A stretch of DNA of 44,906 bases from Bacillota bacterium (lineage in GTDB: Bacteria > Bacillota_I > Bacilli_A > Erysipelotrichales > Erysipelotrichaceae). Position numbers and translations under genes: made by a program. The stretch is from positions 1-44,906 of the forward strand of contig JAEZBR010000074.1 in the NCBI GenBank assembly GCA_023426935.1, written 5' to 3'. Of this stretch, positions 33,187 to 41,986 are shown piece after piece (the stretch's first letter is position 1; each line of letters begins with the position of its first letter). The notes below the pieces were generated by a model. That model made no database searches, was not told the DNA's origin, and was given only the letters and a program-made list of their open reading frames with translations.

Positions 33187-34611
33187 ATGCGCGTATTCGA
33201 TACCAAAGTTCAACATCTGAAGTATAAGGTTTTACGAGAAGTAGCCAGAGCTGCATGGAATGACAATCTGACCGAAATGATCACCGAGATTCCTAAGATC
33301 ATCGTCCCTGGTCCTAAGCCAACGATGCGGTGCTGTATCTATAAGGAACGGGCGATTGTCAATGAACGAATCAAACTGGCGATGGGTGGCGATAAGAATA
33401 ATCCGAACGTGATTGAAGTCCTTTCAATCGCTTGCGATGAATGTTCTGCGTCAGGTTATGAAGTATCCTCAGACTGTCGAGGATGTTTAGCCCATCGCTG
33501 CCAAGATGTTTGTCCCAAAGGTGCCATCACGATTGGCGAGGGCTATGTTGCCAAGATCGATAAAACTAAATGTATCAATTGTGGTATGTGCGCTAAAGTA
33601 TGCCCCTATAGTGCCATTTTGGATCATAAGCGTCCTTGTGAAAAAGCCTGCAAGGTTCAGGCAATCAGTATGGATGAGAATAAAGCAGCGCAAATTAATA
33701 ACGATAAATGTGTTTCTTGCGGAGCGTGCGTGTACATGTGTCCGTTCGGAGCGATTAACGATAAATCATTTATCCTAGATGCGATTAAACTGATCAAAGG
33801 CTCAAACCAGGGCCAGAACTATAAAGTATATGCAGTCATTGCCCCCTCAATCTCTAGCCAGTTTAGATATGCGAAACTAGGTCAAGTAATTACCGGAATG
33901 AAGAAACTAGGTTTCCAAGATGTTGTGGAAGCCGCATTAGGCGCTGATATGGTTGCGGATAAAGAATCACGGGAATTAGCGGAAAAGGGTTTCGTGACCA
34001 GTTCCTGCTGCCCGGCTTTTGTCGATTTCATTAAGAAGAATTATCCGGAATTAGTCGACAAGATTTCCACCAATCTTTCCCCCGCCGGAATGATTTCTCA
34101 GTATATTAAACAAAATGATCCTTCTTCCAAAGTCATCTTTGTCGGACCTTGTACCGCTAAGAAGATGGAGTTCCAGCAAGAGAAAGTACGTCCTTATATC
34201 GATACGGTCTTAACTTTCGAAGAACTGCAGGCTTTGTTTGACAGTAAGGATTTAGAGATTGCGGAATTACCCGAAGATCTTTTAGATAACGCTTCATTCT
34301 ATGGCCGAATCTTTGCGAGAAGCGGTGGGGTTTCCGAAGCCGTCAAAGAAGCTTTGAAAGAACAAGGCAGTACTTTCGAAGTGAAAGCGAAACCATGTTC
34401 GGGCTTAGAAGAATGCAAGTTAGCTTTACTACAAGCATCCAAAGGCCATCTTGACGCGAATTTTATTGAAGGAATGGCTTGCGTCGGCGGTTGTATTAAT
34501 GGTGCCGGTTGTGTAACCCATGAAGCGCGAAATAAGTTTGAAGTCGATAATTATGCCAAGAGTGCGTACGAAAAGAAGATTGAAGACGCAATCAAAGTCT
34601 TGAAGGTCTAG
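33187..34611 (+). CDS. hfsD: [FeFe]-hydrogenase, HfsD type (group B)
   Basis: A 474-residue catalytic-type [FeFe]-hydrogenase. The N-terminal cysteine-rich region has several [4Fe-4S] sets, including CINCGMCAKVC (about 129-139) and CVSCGACVYMC (about 175-185). The H-cluster motifs are L1 TSSCCPAF (Cys274, Cys275), L2 VGPCTAKKMEF (Cys322) and L3 EGMACVGGCINGAG (Cys432, Cys436), all complete, so it should make or use H2 with ferredoxin. Group B fits the shorter layout without NADH domains. AAGGAGG precedes the ATG. The maturation genes hydE, hydF and hydG are not in the window. The stop overlaps the convergent helicase gene's stop by 4 nt. Confidence 0.95.
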   Translation: MRVFDTKVQHLKYKVLREVARAAWNDNLTEMITEIPKIIVPGPKPTMRCCIYKERAIVNERIKLAMGGDKNNPNVIEVLSIACDECSASGYEVSSDCRGCLAHRCQDVCPKGAITIGEGYVAKIDKTKCINCGMCAKVCPYSAILDHKRPCEKACKVQAISMDENKAAQINNDKCVSCGACVYMCPFGAINDKSFILDAIKLIKGSNQGQNYKVYAVIAPSISSQFRYAKLGQVITGMKKLGFQDVVEAALGADMVADKESRELAEKGFVTSSCCPAFVDFIKKNYPELVDKISTNLSPAGMISQYIKQNDPSSKVIFVGPCTAKKMEFQQEKVRPYIDTVLTFEELQALFDSKDLEIAELPEDLLDNASFYGRIFARSGGVSEAVKEALKEQGSTFEVKAKPCSGLEECKLALLQASKGHLDANFIEGMACVGGCINGAGCVTHEARNKFEVDNYAKSAYEKKIEDAIKVLKV

Positions 34612-37600
34612 TTAACTAGTAACTGATTAGTTGTCTTTAGATATTTAGCCGGAATCGGATCATTCAAACGATAGATTATATTCACCGGATTGGATCCCTC
34701 CGCTTTTTGAGCGTACGCTTTTCCTAGTAAAGTGTAAGGGGCGACATTGTCGTTATCTTTCTTATATTCTCTGACGAATAGTAACGTGTTATGCGTTTTC
34801 GATTCCTTATCCAGATATCTTTTTGCGGTAGGTGAATATTGGGAAGTCGTGCTTTGGGACTGCCAGTGGAATAAATGAGAATTGATTGAATAATCTTGGT
34901 ACCTAGTGGTCAAAGAATAATCTTTTTCGGATTTATTTAAAGTTATGAAGAAAATATCAAGATCCTGCTTCTTAAGATATAAAACGCCTTCTCGCATCGA
35001 GTTAGTCGCATAATAGTCAAAAGCGGTAAGGATCTGATCTCTTGAATAGTTGCAGTATAAATCCAAAGGAGAATTTTCTAAATCTAACGGACGATCAATG
35101 AAGTCGATATGCTTAAGATCGTAGTTTAGTAATTCTAATAATTCAGAATATAGTACCAGATTGTTTTTTATCTTTCGGAAGCCTTCTAACGCATCATTAA
35201 AATCGCACTCATCCCAATTTTTATTCCAAATAGTGTATTGCAACATCGTGATATATCTTTTTTCTTTGAGGGATAAAGTAGAATAATCAATTCTATCTAG
35301 ATTAGTAAACAAGTTAAGTATAAATTTTAACCAGCGTTGAGAATCAATAACGGAAATCTTTCGGAAGGCTTTGGTCAATAAGACCTCATCCTCATCCCAA
35401 AAGTCTTCTTTGACCTTTGCTAAAGCACATAAACGACTGAGTGATTTGAAATGATAAAGATCGTTAGGTTTTAGATGATGATAATCTAAGAAATTGCTTA
35501 GATTAAGTGTTAAACCGGAGTCATTTTCGAAGGTACCTATCAATGAGATCATTCCTTTGGAAGTCGTGAATGAACTCTTTAAATTATTGAGAATAACTTC
35601 TTTCGCCCGCTGTTCCATCTTTAGGTAACAGCCTTTAGGCAGATCAGGGAAATCGGAATTGATCTGAGAAGTTAAGGAGCGATGACTTATTTCCATCAAG
35701 GCGGAAAATTTAGAATTGAAATCGTAACTCTGATTTGCTTGACCGACAAAGTCTAATACGGTCAGACATTCTTTACCTTCGAATAGACGCAAGCCTCGGC
35801 CTAATTGTTGCAAGAAGACGGTTAAACTATCAGTAGGTCGTAAGAAGAGAATTGTATTGATACAAGGAATATCGACACCTTCGTTATAGAGATCGACCAC
35901 AAAGATAAACTTTACTTCACCTTTTTCTAGTTTTTCTTTGGCTTGTTCCCGTTGAGCTTCATTGCTATCGGCATTTAAAGACATCGAAGCGATCCCGTAA
36001 TTATTGAAAGCTTGGGCCATATAATTAGCATGATTGATTGAGACGCAGAATCCTAATCCTTTTGCGTCATTTAAGTCGCTTAAATATTTATTCAAAGCCT
36101 GAATAATCATTTCAACTCGTGAACTATTGGTTTGGTTTAAATATAAATCAGCAAGAGCTTGTTTATCATAACGGCCTCTGACCCATTTTACTTTAGAAAG
36201 ATCGACACTGTCGGAAACTACGAAATACTGGAATGGTGAAAGTAATTTGCGATCGATTGCTTGTGGCAATCTAATTTCGGCAGCGATTTCTCCACCGAAA
36301 TAATCAGTGATATTTTTACCGTCGAGTCTTTCGGGGGTGGCGGTAAGCCCTAATAAGATCTTTGGCGTGTAGTAAGAAAGTAAATGGTTATAACTAGGTG
36401 CTGCGGCATGGTGAAATTCATCAACGATTATATAGTCGTAATAATCTTTGCTGGTTTTTAACGTCCATTGTTGGGAATTGAAGGTTTGAATCGATAAAAA
36501 TAAATGGGAAATATCGGCTGGCTCTTCATAGTTTCCGACATAAATGTTACCGAAATTTGGATCTTTTAAAACCCCGCGGAAGCATGCCAGACTTTGTTCG
36601 AGAATCTCTTGACGATGGGCAATGAATAATAAGCGATGAAGACCTTTTGCTTCCTTACAAAAGCGTTGATAGTCAAAAGCCGCAATACAGGTTTTACCGG
36701 TCCCGGTTGCTGCGACAATCAGATTACGATATTGGTTCTGAACTAAACGTCTGGCTTGTAATTGGTCTAAGATTTCTTCTTGGTAAGGATAGGGGGCAAT
36801 ATCGAATTGGTAGTTTATTGCTTTAGAATCACTGTTTCGTTGTTGTTTTAAGGCTTGCTCTAATTTCGCCTTATCGGCAGGAGTATAGATCTCAAATTCC
36901 GGAGATTGCCAATAACTTTCAAAAGTAGCCGCAATCTTTTCCATCGTATCTGGCTGATCCTGAGCGGTAATTTTTAAGTTCCATTCCAATCCCGAAGATA
37001 TCGCGACGTTAGAAAGATTACTGGAACCAATATAAGCAACATTGAAACCGGTATTCCGATAAAAGAGATAGGCCTTGGCGTGTAATCTAGTCCGTTTAGT
37101 ATCGTAAGATATTTTAATTTCGGTGTTGTTGAGCTTTACTAGTTCAGAGACGGCTTTACTATCAGTGGCCCCCATGTAAGAAGTTGTGATGATTCTTAAA
37201 TTACCGCCTTGTGAGGTAAATGTAACTAATTCATCATATATCAAACGTAATCCACTCCACTTTACAAACGATACCAACATTTCGATTTTGTCAGATGAAA
37301 GAATTTCTTTTTTCAATTCAGAATATAATTGTGGTTCATGAATGGCACCGGTGAAAAGCGAACTGGTCGCCAAAGAAGTTTCTGGCCGTGGGAGTATAGT
37401 TCGATCGTTAGTCTGATGGGTCGTATCTAAAACTGCGATTAATTCCTTCGCCGGTTTCATAATTGAGTTATCGTCATTGATAATTCTTAGAACCTTATTT
37501 GTCAGATCTAATTGCCTATCTAGATTATCGCCATCTTCTAATTCGATAAGCGCTTTCTTTACGGTCTGTTGAACATATTGAGACAAGACATCAGCGGCCT

Positions 37601-37706
37601 TTGTTTTATCTAAAGGAATTAACTCGGGTTTTTTACTGATTGATTCCTTGATTTCTTTGGCTAAACTCTCAGTAAGAATTTTTTCATAGAGACCGCTTTT
37701 TAACAT
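34608..37706 (-). CDS. PLD nuclease-like, DEAD/DEAH helicase and DUF3427 protein
   Basis: A 1032-residue three-part protein. Residues about 115-275 are a phospholipase-D-like domain with a single HKD set (His209, Lys211, then GSSN ending at Asn230), so it would need to dimerise for an active site. Residues about 300-470 are helicase domain 1 with Walker A ATGTGKT (333-339), DEFH (429-432) and LGLTATP; about 500-665 are helicase domain 2 with QQLGRGLR. The C-terminal about 360 residues match DUF3427. Such proteins are DNA helicase/nuclease fusions of unclear role, suspected in DNA repair or defence. Its start overlaps the threonine aldolase stop by 1 nt. Confidence 0.88.
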   Translation of the reverse strand: MLKSGLYEKILTESLAKEIKESISKKPELIPLDKTKAADVLSQYVQQTVKKALIELEDGDNLDRQLDLTNKVLRIINDDNSIMKPAKELIAVLDTTHQTNDRTILPRPETSLATSSLFTGAIHEPQLYSELKKEILSSDKIEMLVSFVKWSGLRLIYDELVTFTSQGGNLRIITTSYMGATDSKAVSELVKLNNTEIKISYDTKRTRLHAKAYLFYRNTGFNVAYIGSSNLSNVAISSGLEWNLKITAQDQPDTMEKIAATFESYWQSPEFEIYTPADKAKLEQALKQQRNSDSKAINYQFDIAPYPYQEEILDQLQARRLVQNQYRNLIVAATGTGKTCIAAFDYQRFCKEAKGLHRLLFIAHRQEILEQSLACFRGVLKDPNFGNIYVGNYEEPADISHLFLSIQTFNSQQWTLKTSKDYYDYIIVDEFHHAAAPSYNHLLSYYTPKILLGLTATPERLDGKNITDYFGGEIAAEIRLPQAIDRKLLSPFQYFVVSDSVDLSKVKWVRGRYDKQALADLYLNQTNSSRVEMIIQALNKYLSDLNDAKGLGFCVSINHANYMAQAFNNYGIASMSLNADSNEAQREQAKEKLEKGEVKFIFVVDLYNEGVDIPCINTILFLRPTDSLTVFLQQLGRGLRLFEGKECLTVLDFVGQANQSYDFNSKFSALMEISHRSLTSQINSDFPDLPKGCYLKMEQRAKEVILNNLKSSFTTSKGMISLIGTFENDSGLTLNLSNFLDYHHLKPNDLYHFKSLSRLCALAKVKEDFWDEDEVLLTKAFRKISVIDSQRWLKFILNLFTNLDRIDYSTLSLKEKRYITMLQYTIWNKNWDECDFNDALEGFRKIKNNLVLYSELLELLNYDLKHIDFIDRPLDLENSPLDLYCNYSRDQILTAFDYYATNSMREGVLYLKKQDLDIFFITLNKSEKDYSLTTRYQDYSINSHLFHWQSQSTTSQYSPTAKRYLDKESKTHNTLLFVREYKKDNDNVAPYTLLGKAYAQKAEGSNPVNIIYRLNDPIPAKYLKTTNQLLVN

Positions 37707-38731
37707 TAAAGGATCCTCAAAAGTTCTTCGACATTTTTAACAGTCGTAGCCCAACTGGTACAGATGCGAACGACCGTGTGTTCGTTATCGAATTTTTCCC
37801 AGTAACTTAAACGAATCTTCTCTTTCAAGTCCTGGTATTGTTTATTATCGATAATAATAAATTGTTGATTAGTCGGTGAATCAATGAAGAAACGATAGCC
37901 TTTCTTTTTCAATTCTTCTTTAATAATCATCGCCATCTTGATGGCATTATCACTTAAACGAAAATAGAGGTCATCGGTGAATAAAGTTAAGAATTGAATT
38001 CCCAGTAATCTTCCCTTAGCGAGTAGACCGCCATGTTGTTTGACTAAGGTCAGGAAATTATCCGGTTGATTATGATTAGTGAAGACTACGGCTTCACCAC
38101 ATAAGGCTCCGACTTTGGTCCCACCGATATAGAAAGCATCCGTTAGTTCATTCAGATCTTGCAGGCTTATATCGTTTTGGGGTGCACGTAAACTATATCC
38201 TAAGCGAGCACCGTCTACATATAACGGTAAGTGATATTCGCATGTAATCTTATGGAGTTGTTGTAATTCGGATTTCGAATATAAAGTTCCAAGTTCTGTT
38301 GGCTGGGAAATATAAACCATTCCTGGCTGGGCCATATGCGGGTGGTTCTCGTCTTGGTAAAACGCCAGTAGGTATTCTTTTAAAGTGTTCGGTTCTAATT
38401 TACCGTTATTTGCTTTCAAAGCGATAACTTTATGTCCGCCCGCTTCGATTGCGCCGGCTTCATGAATATTGATATGACCGGAATCAGCGGAAATAACGGC
38501 TTGATATTTTTGTAGAAAAGCATCAATGACAATCGCATTAGTTTGCGTCCCGCCGGTTAAAAAGAAGATATCGGCATTGGGGTTGCTCATAACTTCTTTA
38601 ATTTTGTTTTGAGCCTGAAGACAATATTGATCACCGCCGTAACCAGGTTGGGAATCTAGATTTGTTGCAGATAAAGCCTCAATTATTTCCGGTGCGGCTC
38701 CTTCAGAATAATCATTTTGGAAAGATAACAT
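37706..38731 (-). CDS. ltaE: Low-specificity L-threonine aldolase
   Basis: A 341-residue PLP enzyme of the beta-eliminating lyase fold that splits threonine into glycine and acetaldehyde. Visible are FLTGGTQTNAI (cofactor phosphate contacts, about 57-67), HINIHEAGAIE, Asp173 in YVDGARLG and the PLP lysine Lys206 in YIGGTKVG. Length is typical. GGAGG precedes the ATG by 7 nt and a TATAAT lies at 38754-38749, so a short-leader promoter is possible. It shares its end with the helicase gene (TAATG), although no functional link is obvious. Confidence 0.9.
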   Translation of the reverse strand: MLSFQNDYSEGAAPEIIEALSATNLDSQPGYGGDQYCLQAQNKIKEVMSNPNADIFFLTGGTQTNAIVIDAFLQKYQAVISADSGHINIHEAGAIEAGGHKVIALKANNGKLEPNTLKEYLLAFYQDENHPHMAQPGMVYISQPTELGTLYSKSELQQLHKITCEYHLPLYVDGARLGYSLRAPQNDISLQDLNELTDAFYIGGTKVGALCGEAVVFTNHNQPDNFLTLVKQHGGLLAKGRLLGIQFLTLFTDDLYFRLSDNAIKMAMIIKEELKKKGYRFFIDSPTNQQFIIIDNKQYQDLKEKIRLSYWEKFDNEHTVVRICTSWATTVKNVEELLRIL

Positions 38732-38762
38732 AAAGCACCTCCAAAAATATTATAGCTTAATT

Positions 38763-40133
38763 TCAGCTATGTGCCGGTTCCATTTTATTTAATGCGGCTT
38801 TAAAGTGGAAATAGAATAAAGTTACGGTGAAAATTACGGCAATAATATCCGCAACCGGTTCGGCTAGATAAACACCCATAGTTTTGTTGGGAACTAATAG
38901 GGGAATCAGATAGATAAGTGGAATCAACAGAATAAACTTCCGCATTACAGCCGCAATAATTGAGGCCTTTGCGTCGCCAATGGAAGTGAAACCCATCTGA
39001 CAAGCAACTTGAGCTCCAAATAAGCCAAGGCCGCCAACATATATTCTGATCATTTTAGTTGCAAAGATAAGCAGTTCTTCATTATTGGTAAAGATTCGCA
39101 CAAAGATACTAGGGAAAATTTCAATTAAAGCCCAAAGGGTAAGCGAATAGGTTAATGAGATTTTTAATAATAATTTAAAGGCGGAAATCACCCGCTGCTT
39201 ATTACCGGCACCGTAATTGTAACTAATAATCGGTTGGGCACCTTGACCAAGGCCATTCAAGGGCAATAAGGCAAATTGCATTACCGTACTAAGAATGGTC
39301 ATGGCGCCTACCGCTAAATCTCCACCATATGCTTGTAAGGAAGAGTTAAAACAGATTGTAATGATACTCTCGCTAGCCTGCATTACAAACCCAGAGACAC
39401 CTAGTATTAAACAGGGTTTTAAAATCGCAAAAGAAATCTTAGCCGGTTTTAATTCTAAATGAATATTACTGCGTTTACTATGGAGGAAACTAATAACATA
39501 GATGCAGGACAAGGCTTGGGAAGCAATCGTCGCAATCGCCGCACCTTTTACTCCCATGTTTAACCCGTAGATTAAAATCGGGTCGAGAACGATATTTGTG
39601 ACAGCACCGATCAATACCGAATACATCCCGGCTTTGGTGAACCCTTGGGCGGTTATGAAGGCATTCATTCCGAGGGTTACTTCGACAAAGATTGTTCCGA
39701 TACTATAGATATTCATATAGTCCAAAGCGTAGCCGATGGTTTGTTCACTGGCTCCGAAAGTATATAGTAAGAAACGGTTGGAGAATAAAAGGATTACCGT
39801 TAAAGTCAGCGCAATCACGATTAGGAAGCGGAAAGAATTATTCAGAATTTTTTTGGCTTTCTCGGGTTCTTTGCGACCTAAACTAATCGACGCTAAAGGG
39901 GCACCGCCATAGCCAATTAATGCGGAAAAGGCAGAAATAATCATGATTAAGGGAAGACAGACTCCAACGCCGGTTAAGGCTAAGGATCCGATTCCGGGCA
40001 TATTACCGATATAGATTCGATCCACTACGTTGTATAACATGTTAATCAATTGTGCGACTACAGTTGGAATCGCGAGATGCAGTAATAGCTTTCCGATTGG
40101 TTGAGTACCTAAAAACTCTTTATTTTGATTCAT
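38763..40133 (-). CDS. MATE-family multidrug efflux transporter
   Basis: A 456-residue membrane protein with about twelve hydrophobic segments and the MATE pattern: PTVVAQLINMLYNVVDRIYIG at the start, GLGQGAQPIISYNYGA in the second half and a C-terminal amphipathic tail. MATE carriers expel cationic drugs using Na+ or H+. It starts 14 nt inside the end of the marR gene, so the two are translated together. The regulator is likely to sense the same kind of compound the pump removes. Confidence 0.93.
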   Translation of the reverse strand: MNQNKEFLGTQPIGKLLLHLAIPTVVAQLINMLYNVVDRIYIGNMPGIGSLALTGVGVCLPLIMIISAFSALIGYGGAPLASISLGRKEPEKAKKILNNSFRFLIVIALTLTVILLFSNRFLLYTFGASEQTIGYALDYMNIYSIGTIFVEVTLGMNAFITAQGFTKAGMYSVLIGAVTNIVLDPILIYGLNMGVKGAAIATIASQALSCIYVISFLHSKRSNIHLELKPAKISFAILKPCLILGVSGFVMQASESIITICFNSSLQAYGGDLAVGAMTILSTVMQFALLPLNGLGQGAQPIISYNYGAGNKQRVISAFKLLLKISLTYSLTLWALIEIFPSIFVRIFTNNEELLIFATKMIRIYVGGLGLFGAQVACQMGFTSIGDAKASIIAAVMRKFILLIPLIYLIPLLVPNKTMGVYLAEPVADIIAVIFTVTLFYFHFKAALNKMEPAHS

Positions 40134-40563
40134 AGTTCACCTGCTTGATATTGTTAATGATTCGGGTGGTAAAATCTTTATATGTATCAATCTCGGCAGA
40201 AGTAAAACCCGAAAAGAATTGTTTAAGAAAGGCGTTTCGCGCTTTTTGTAACTTAGATATTAAAGGCGTAGCTTTGGAAGTTAGTTTAAGATGAATTATC
40301 CTGGCATCATTTTCATCGTTTTGTTTGATAATCAATTTTTGGTCGGCTAGATTATTTAACGCTTCGGAAACATTCCCTTTGGAATAATCTCCGATATTGG
40401 TTAAGTCTCCAGCCTTATCTAACGACGGATTATTATAGAGCAGAACCAATAATTCCTTTTGCAAGGTAGTTAAATCGTAATCCGAAGGGACGGCACGAAT
40501 ATATGCAGCGTAGCTTTTCTGAATGTTATGGATAAAAACGACTAATTGAATTGACGAGTTCAT
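40120..40563 (-). CDS. MarR-family repressor
   Basis: A 147-residue winged-helix protein: a helical N-terminus, then LTTLQKELLVLLYNNPS, SKGNVSEALNNLADQKLI (recognition region) and the wing NDARIIHLKLT, as in MarR. It is the first gene of an operon with the MATE pump, and a perfect palindrome lies over its own transcription start, so it probably represses this operon until a ligand binds. GGAGG precedes the ATG. Confidence 0.92.
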   Translation of the reverse strand: MNSSIQLVVFIHNIQKSYAAYIRAVPSDYDLTTLQKELLVLLYNNPSLDKAGDLTNIGDYSKGNVSEALNNLADQKLIIKQNDENDARIIHLKLTSKATPLISKLQKARNAFLKQFFSGFTSAEIDTYKDFTTRIINNIKQVNYESK

Positions 40564-40574
40564 AAACCTCCAAA

Positions 40575-40624
40575 TGTTCTAAATAGAACAAACAAAATTA
40601 TAACACTTGGATACTCAATGTCAA
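40575..40624 (-). promoter_or_regulatory. marR-MATE promoter with palindromic operator
   Basis: On the minus strand TTGACA (40624-40619) and TATAAT (40602-40597) are 16 nt apart. TGTTCTA-AA-TAGAACA at 40575-40590 is a palindrome with perfect 7-nt arms over the expected start of transcription, as for a MarR repressor site. Confidence 0.82.
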
Positions 40625-41314
40625 TTACTTAATTTTCAAAGTCTTTAGATATTCTTTATGTTCATCTGAAACGCGATAACTCTCAACGGCTTTCTGAATC
40701 GTCTTATTATGGATCCACACCGGTAATTGTTTGTTTTCGATTATCTTAATTGTTGCGGGATATTGTTTCGCTAAGCCGGTCGCAAAATACCAGGCTATCA
40801 TCATTCGGACATAGTAGTCATCGTTTTTTATTTTTAAGATCATCTTAAAATCTTCAGGTAAAAACTCATCGTCCAAATAAAAACGCATCAGGTTACCAAC
40901 TCCGAAACGGATTGTATAGACATCTTTACTCTTAATCCAGCGATAACAATCTAAACGTAATTTTGAAAGATTTTTCCTGAAGACCTTAGCTGCAATCGGG
41001 CAATCACAGGTTGCCCAATTATCTACATAGGGTAGAAATTCATCCAACCGTTGAATCACTTGGTCGTAATCGGAAAGAGAAGAAATGATCGCTCCGTGCA
41101 AGTTATTTTCTTCGATATAGTAATGAGGCAGATATTTAAAATATTCAGATGCATCAGGTCTTTTCACGAAATCTTTGGCATATTTTTTAAATACCGGAGT
41201 GCGGATGCCTAAAATGTGCTTTGGATCGACATTAGGAATCAGAGGCAATTCAAAAAGCCGATAATCAGGATCGACTAGGGCTTTAAGTTCTTTTCGGATC
41301 TTCTGTTGATCCAT
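40625..41314 (-). CDS. AlkD-like DNA alkylation repair protein
   Basis: A 229-residue HEAT-repeat DNA glycosylase of the AlkD family, which removes alkylated purines. The start MDQQKIRKELKALVDPDYRLF and the GIRTPVFKKYAKDF block are typical, and DNWATCD supplies the Trp and catalytic Asp environment of the AlkD active site. The stop lies next to the marR -35 box, so these genes are separate units. It begins in the last base of the Hpt-like gene, forming an operon with it. Confidence 0.9.
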   Translation of the reverse strand: MDQQKIRKELKALVDPDYRLFELPLIPNVDPKHILGIRTPVFKKYAKDFVKRPDASEYFKYLPHYYIEENNLHGAIISSLSDYDQVIQRLDEFLPYVDNWATCDCPIAAKVFRKNLSKLRLDCYRWIKSKDVYTIRFGVGNLMRFYLDDEFLPEDFKMILKIKNDDYYVRMMIAWYFATGLAKQYPATIKIIENKQLPVWIHNKTIQKAVESYRVSDEHKEYLKTLKIK

Positions 41315-41673
41315 TATTTATCCGCGAGTTTGATACCTTCAATGGCTTTATTGTAGGCATCCTTGAGTTCTTGGTAACGGGAATTCAATAATACTTTGTT
41401 AATCTCTTTTTGAGGTCTTAATAATTCGACAAGGTCACCCGACAAGATATAACAATCGGTGATATCTAAATTACCGGTTAGACCTTTAAAAGCATTCAAA
41501 GCTTCAAAAAGAGCGGAATAATCTTCGTTTTTAAGGGCTTTATCGGCTTGCTTCATCGTTTTATCATCGATAAAAAGAAGGAGTGTCGAATCATATAGTT
41601 CTTTATCATCCATAAAGCGATTCAGACCTTTATCATAGTTGATGCCATGTGCGATCAAAATATTCTTATCCAT
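41314..41673 (-). CDS. Hpt-like protein with Asn in place of the phospho-accepting His
   Basis: A 119-residue helical protein with the layout of a histidine phosphotransfer domain: GLNRFMDDKELYDSTLLLF at about 16-34 and ALNAFKGLTGNL at about 58-69. In Hpt domains the second block is AHxLKG; here Asn60 stands where the phosphorylated His belongs (codon AAT at 41496-41494). It therefore cannot accept phosphate in the usual way and may act as a binding or regulatory Hpt relative. GGAGG lies before the ATG, and a TATAAT is at 41715-41710. It is co-transcribed with the AlkD-like gene. Confidence 0.7.
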   Translation of the reverse strand: MDKNILIAHGINYDKGLNRFMDDKELYDSTLLLFIDDKTMKQADKALKNEDYSALFEALNAFKGLTGNLDITDCYILSGDLVELLRPQKEINKVLLNSRYQELKDAYNKAIEGIKLADK

Positions 41674-41746
41674 GAAGGGCCTCCTTATCTATAGTAAGCT
41701 AGTAAGGTCATTATACGCTTAAACAACAAGCAGGGGTATAAAAAAT

Positions 41747-41986
41747 TTATTTGTATTTAATTTTGAAAGCCAGAATAATCGAAGAAAGAACGAACGTTAT
41801 CGAGTTGGAGAGAATCAAAGGCCAGTCTTGAACCTGGATCCCGTGAATTAACCATAGTAGGACACCTAAGACAAACAAAATATACATGCCTAGGGAAATG
41901 CCGGTAGTATCCTTTGTTTTGATTACCTTATAAGCTTGGGGAATAAATGAGATTGTAGTCAAAGCTGCCGCAATAAAACCAATCAT
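41747..41986 (-). CDS. SemiSWEET sugar transporter
   Basis: A 79-residue protein with three membrane segments forming one half of a SWEET carrier. The PQ-loop motif FIPQAYKVIKTKDTTGIS is in the first segment region (about 14-31). SemiSWEETs dimerise and let sugars such as sucrose or glucose pass down their gradient. Full-length for the family. It overlaps the GNAT-Nudix gene by 4 nt (ATGA), with GGAGG nearby inside that gene. Confidence 0.9.
   Translation of the reverse strand: MIGFIAAALTTISFIPQAYKVIKTKDTTGISLGMYILFVLGVLLWLIHGIQVQDWPLILSNSITFVLSSIILAFKIKYK

Noticed and set aside
34608..34619. CTAGTTAACTAG as a bidirectional terminator
   Set aside because: A loopless AT-rich palindrome without T tracts is too weak.
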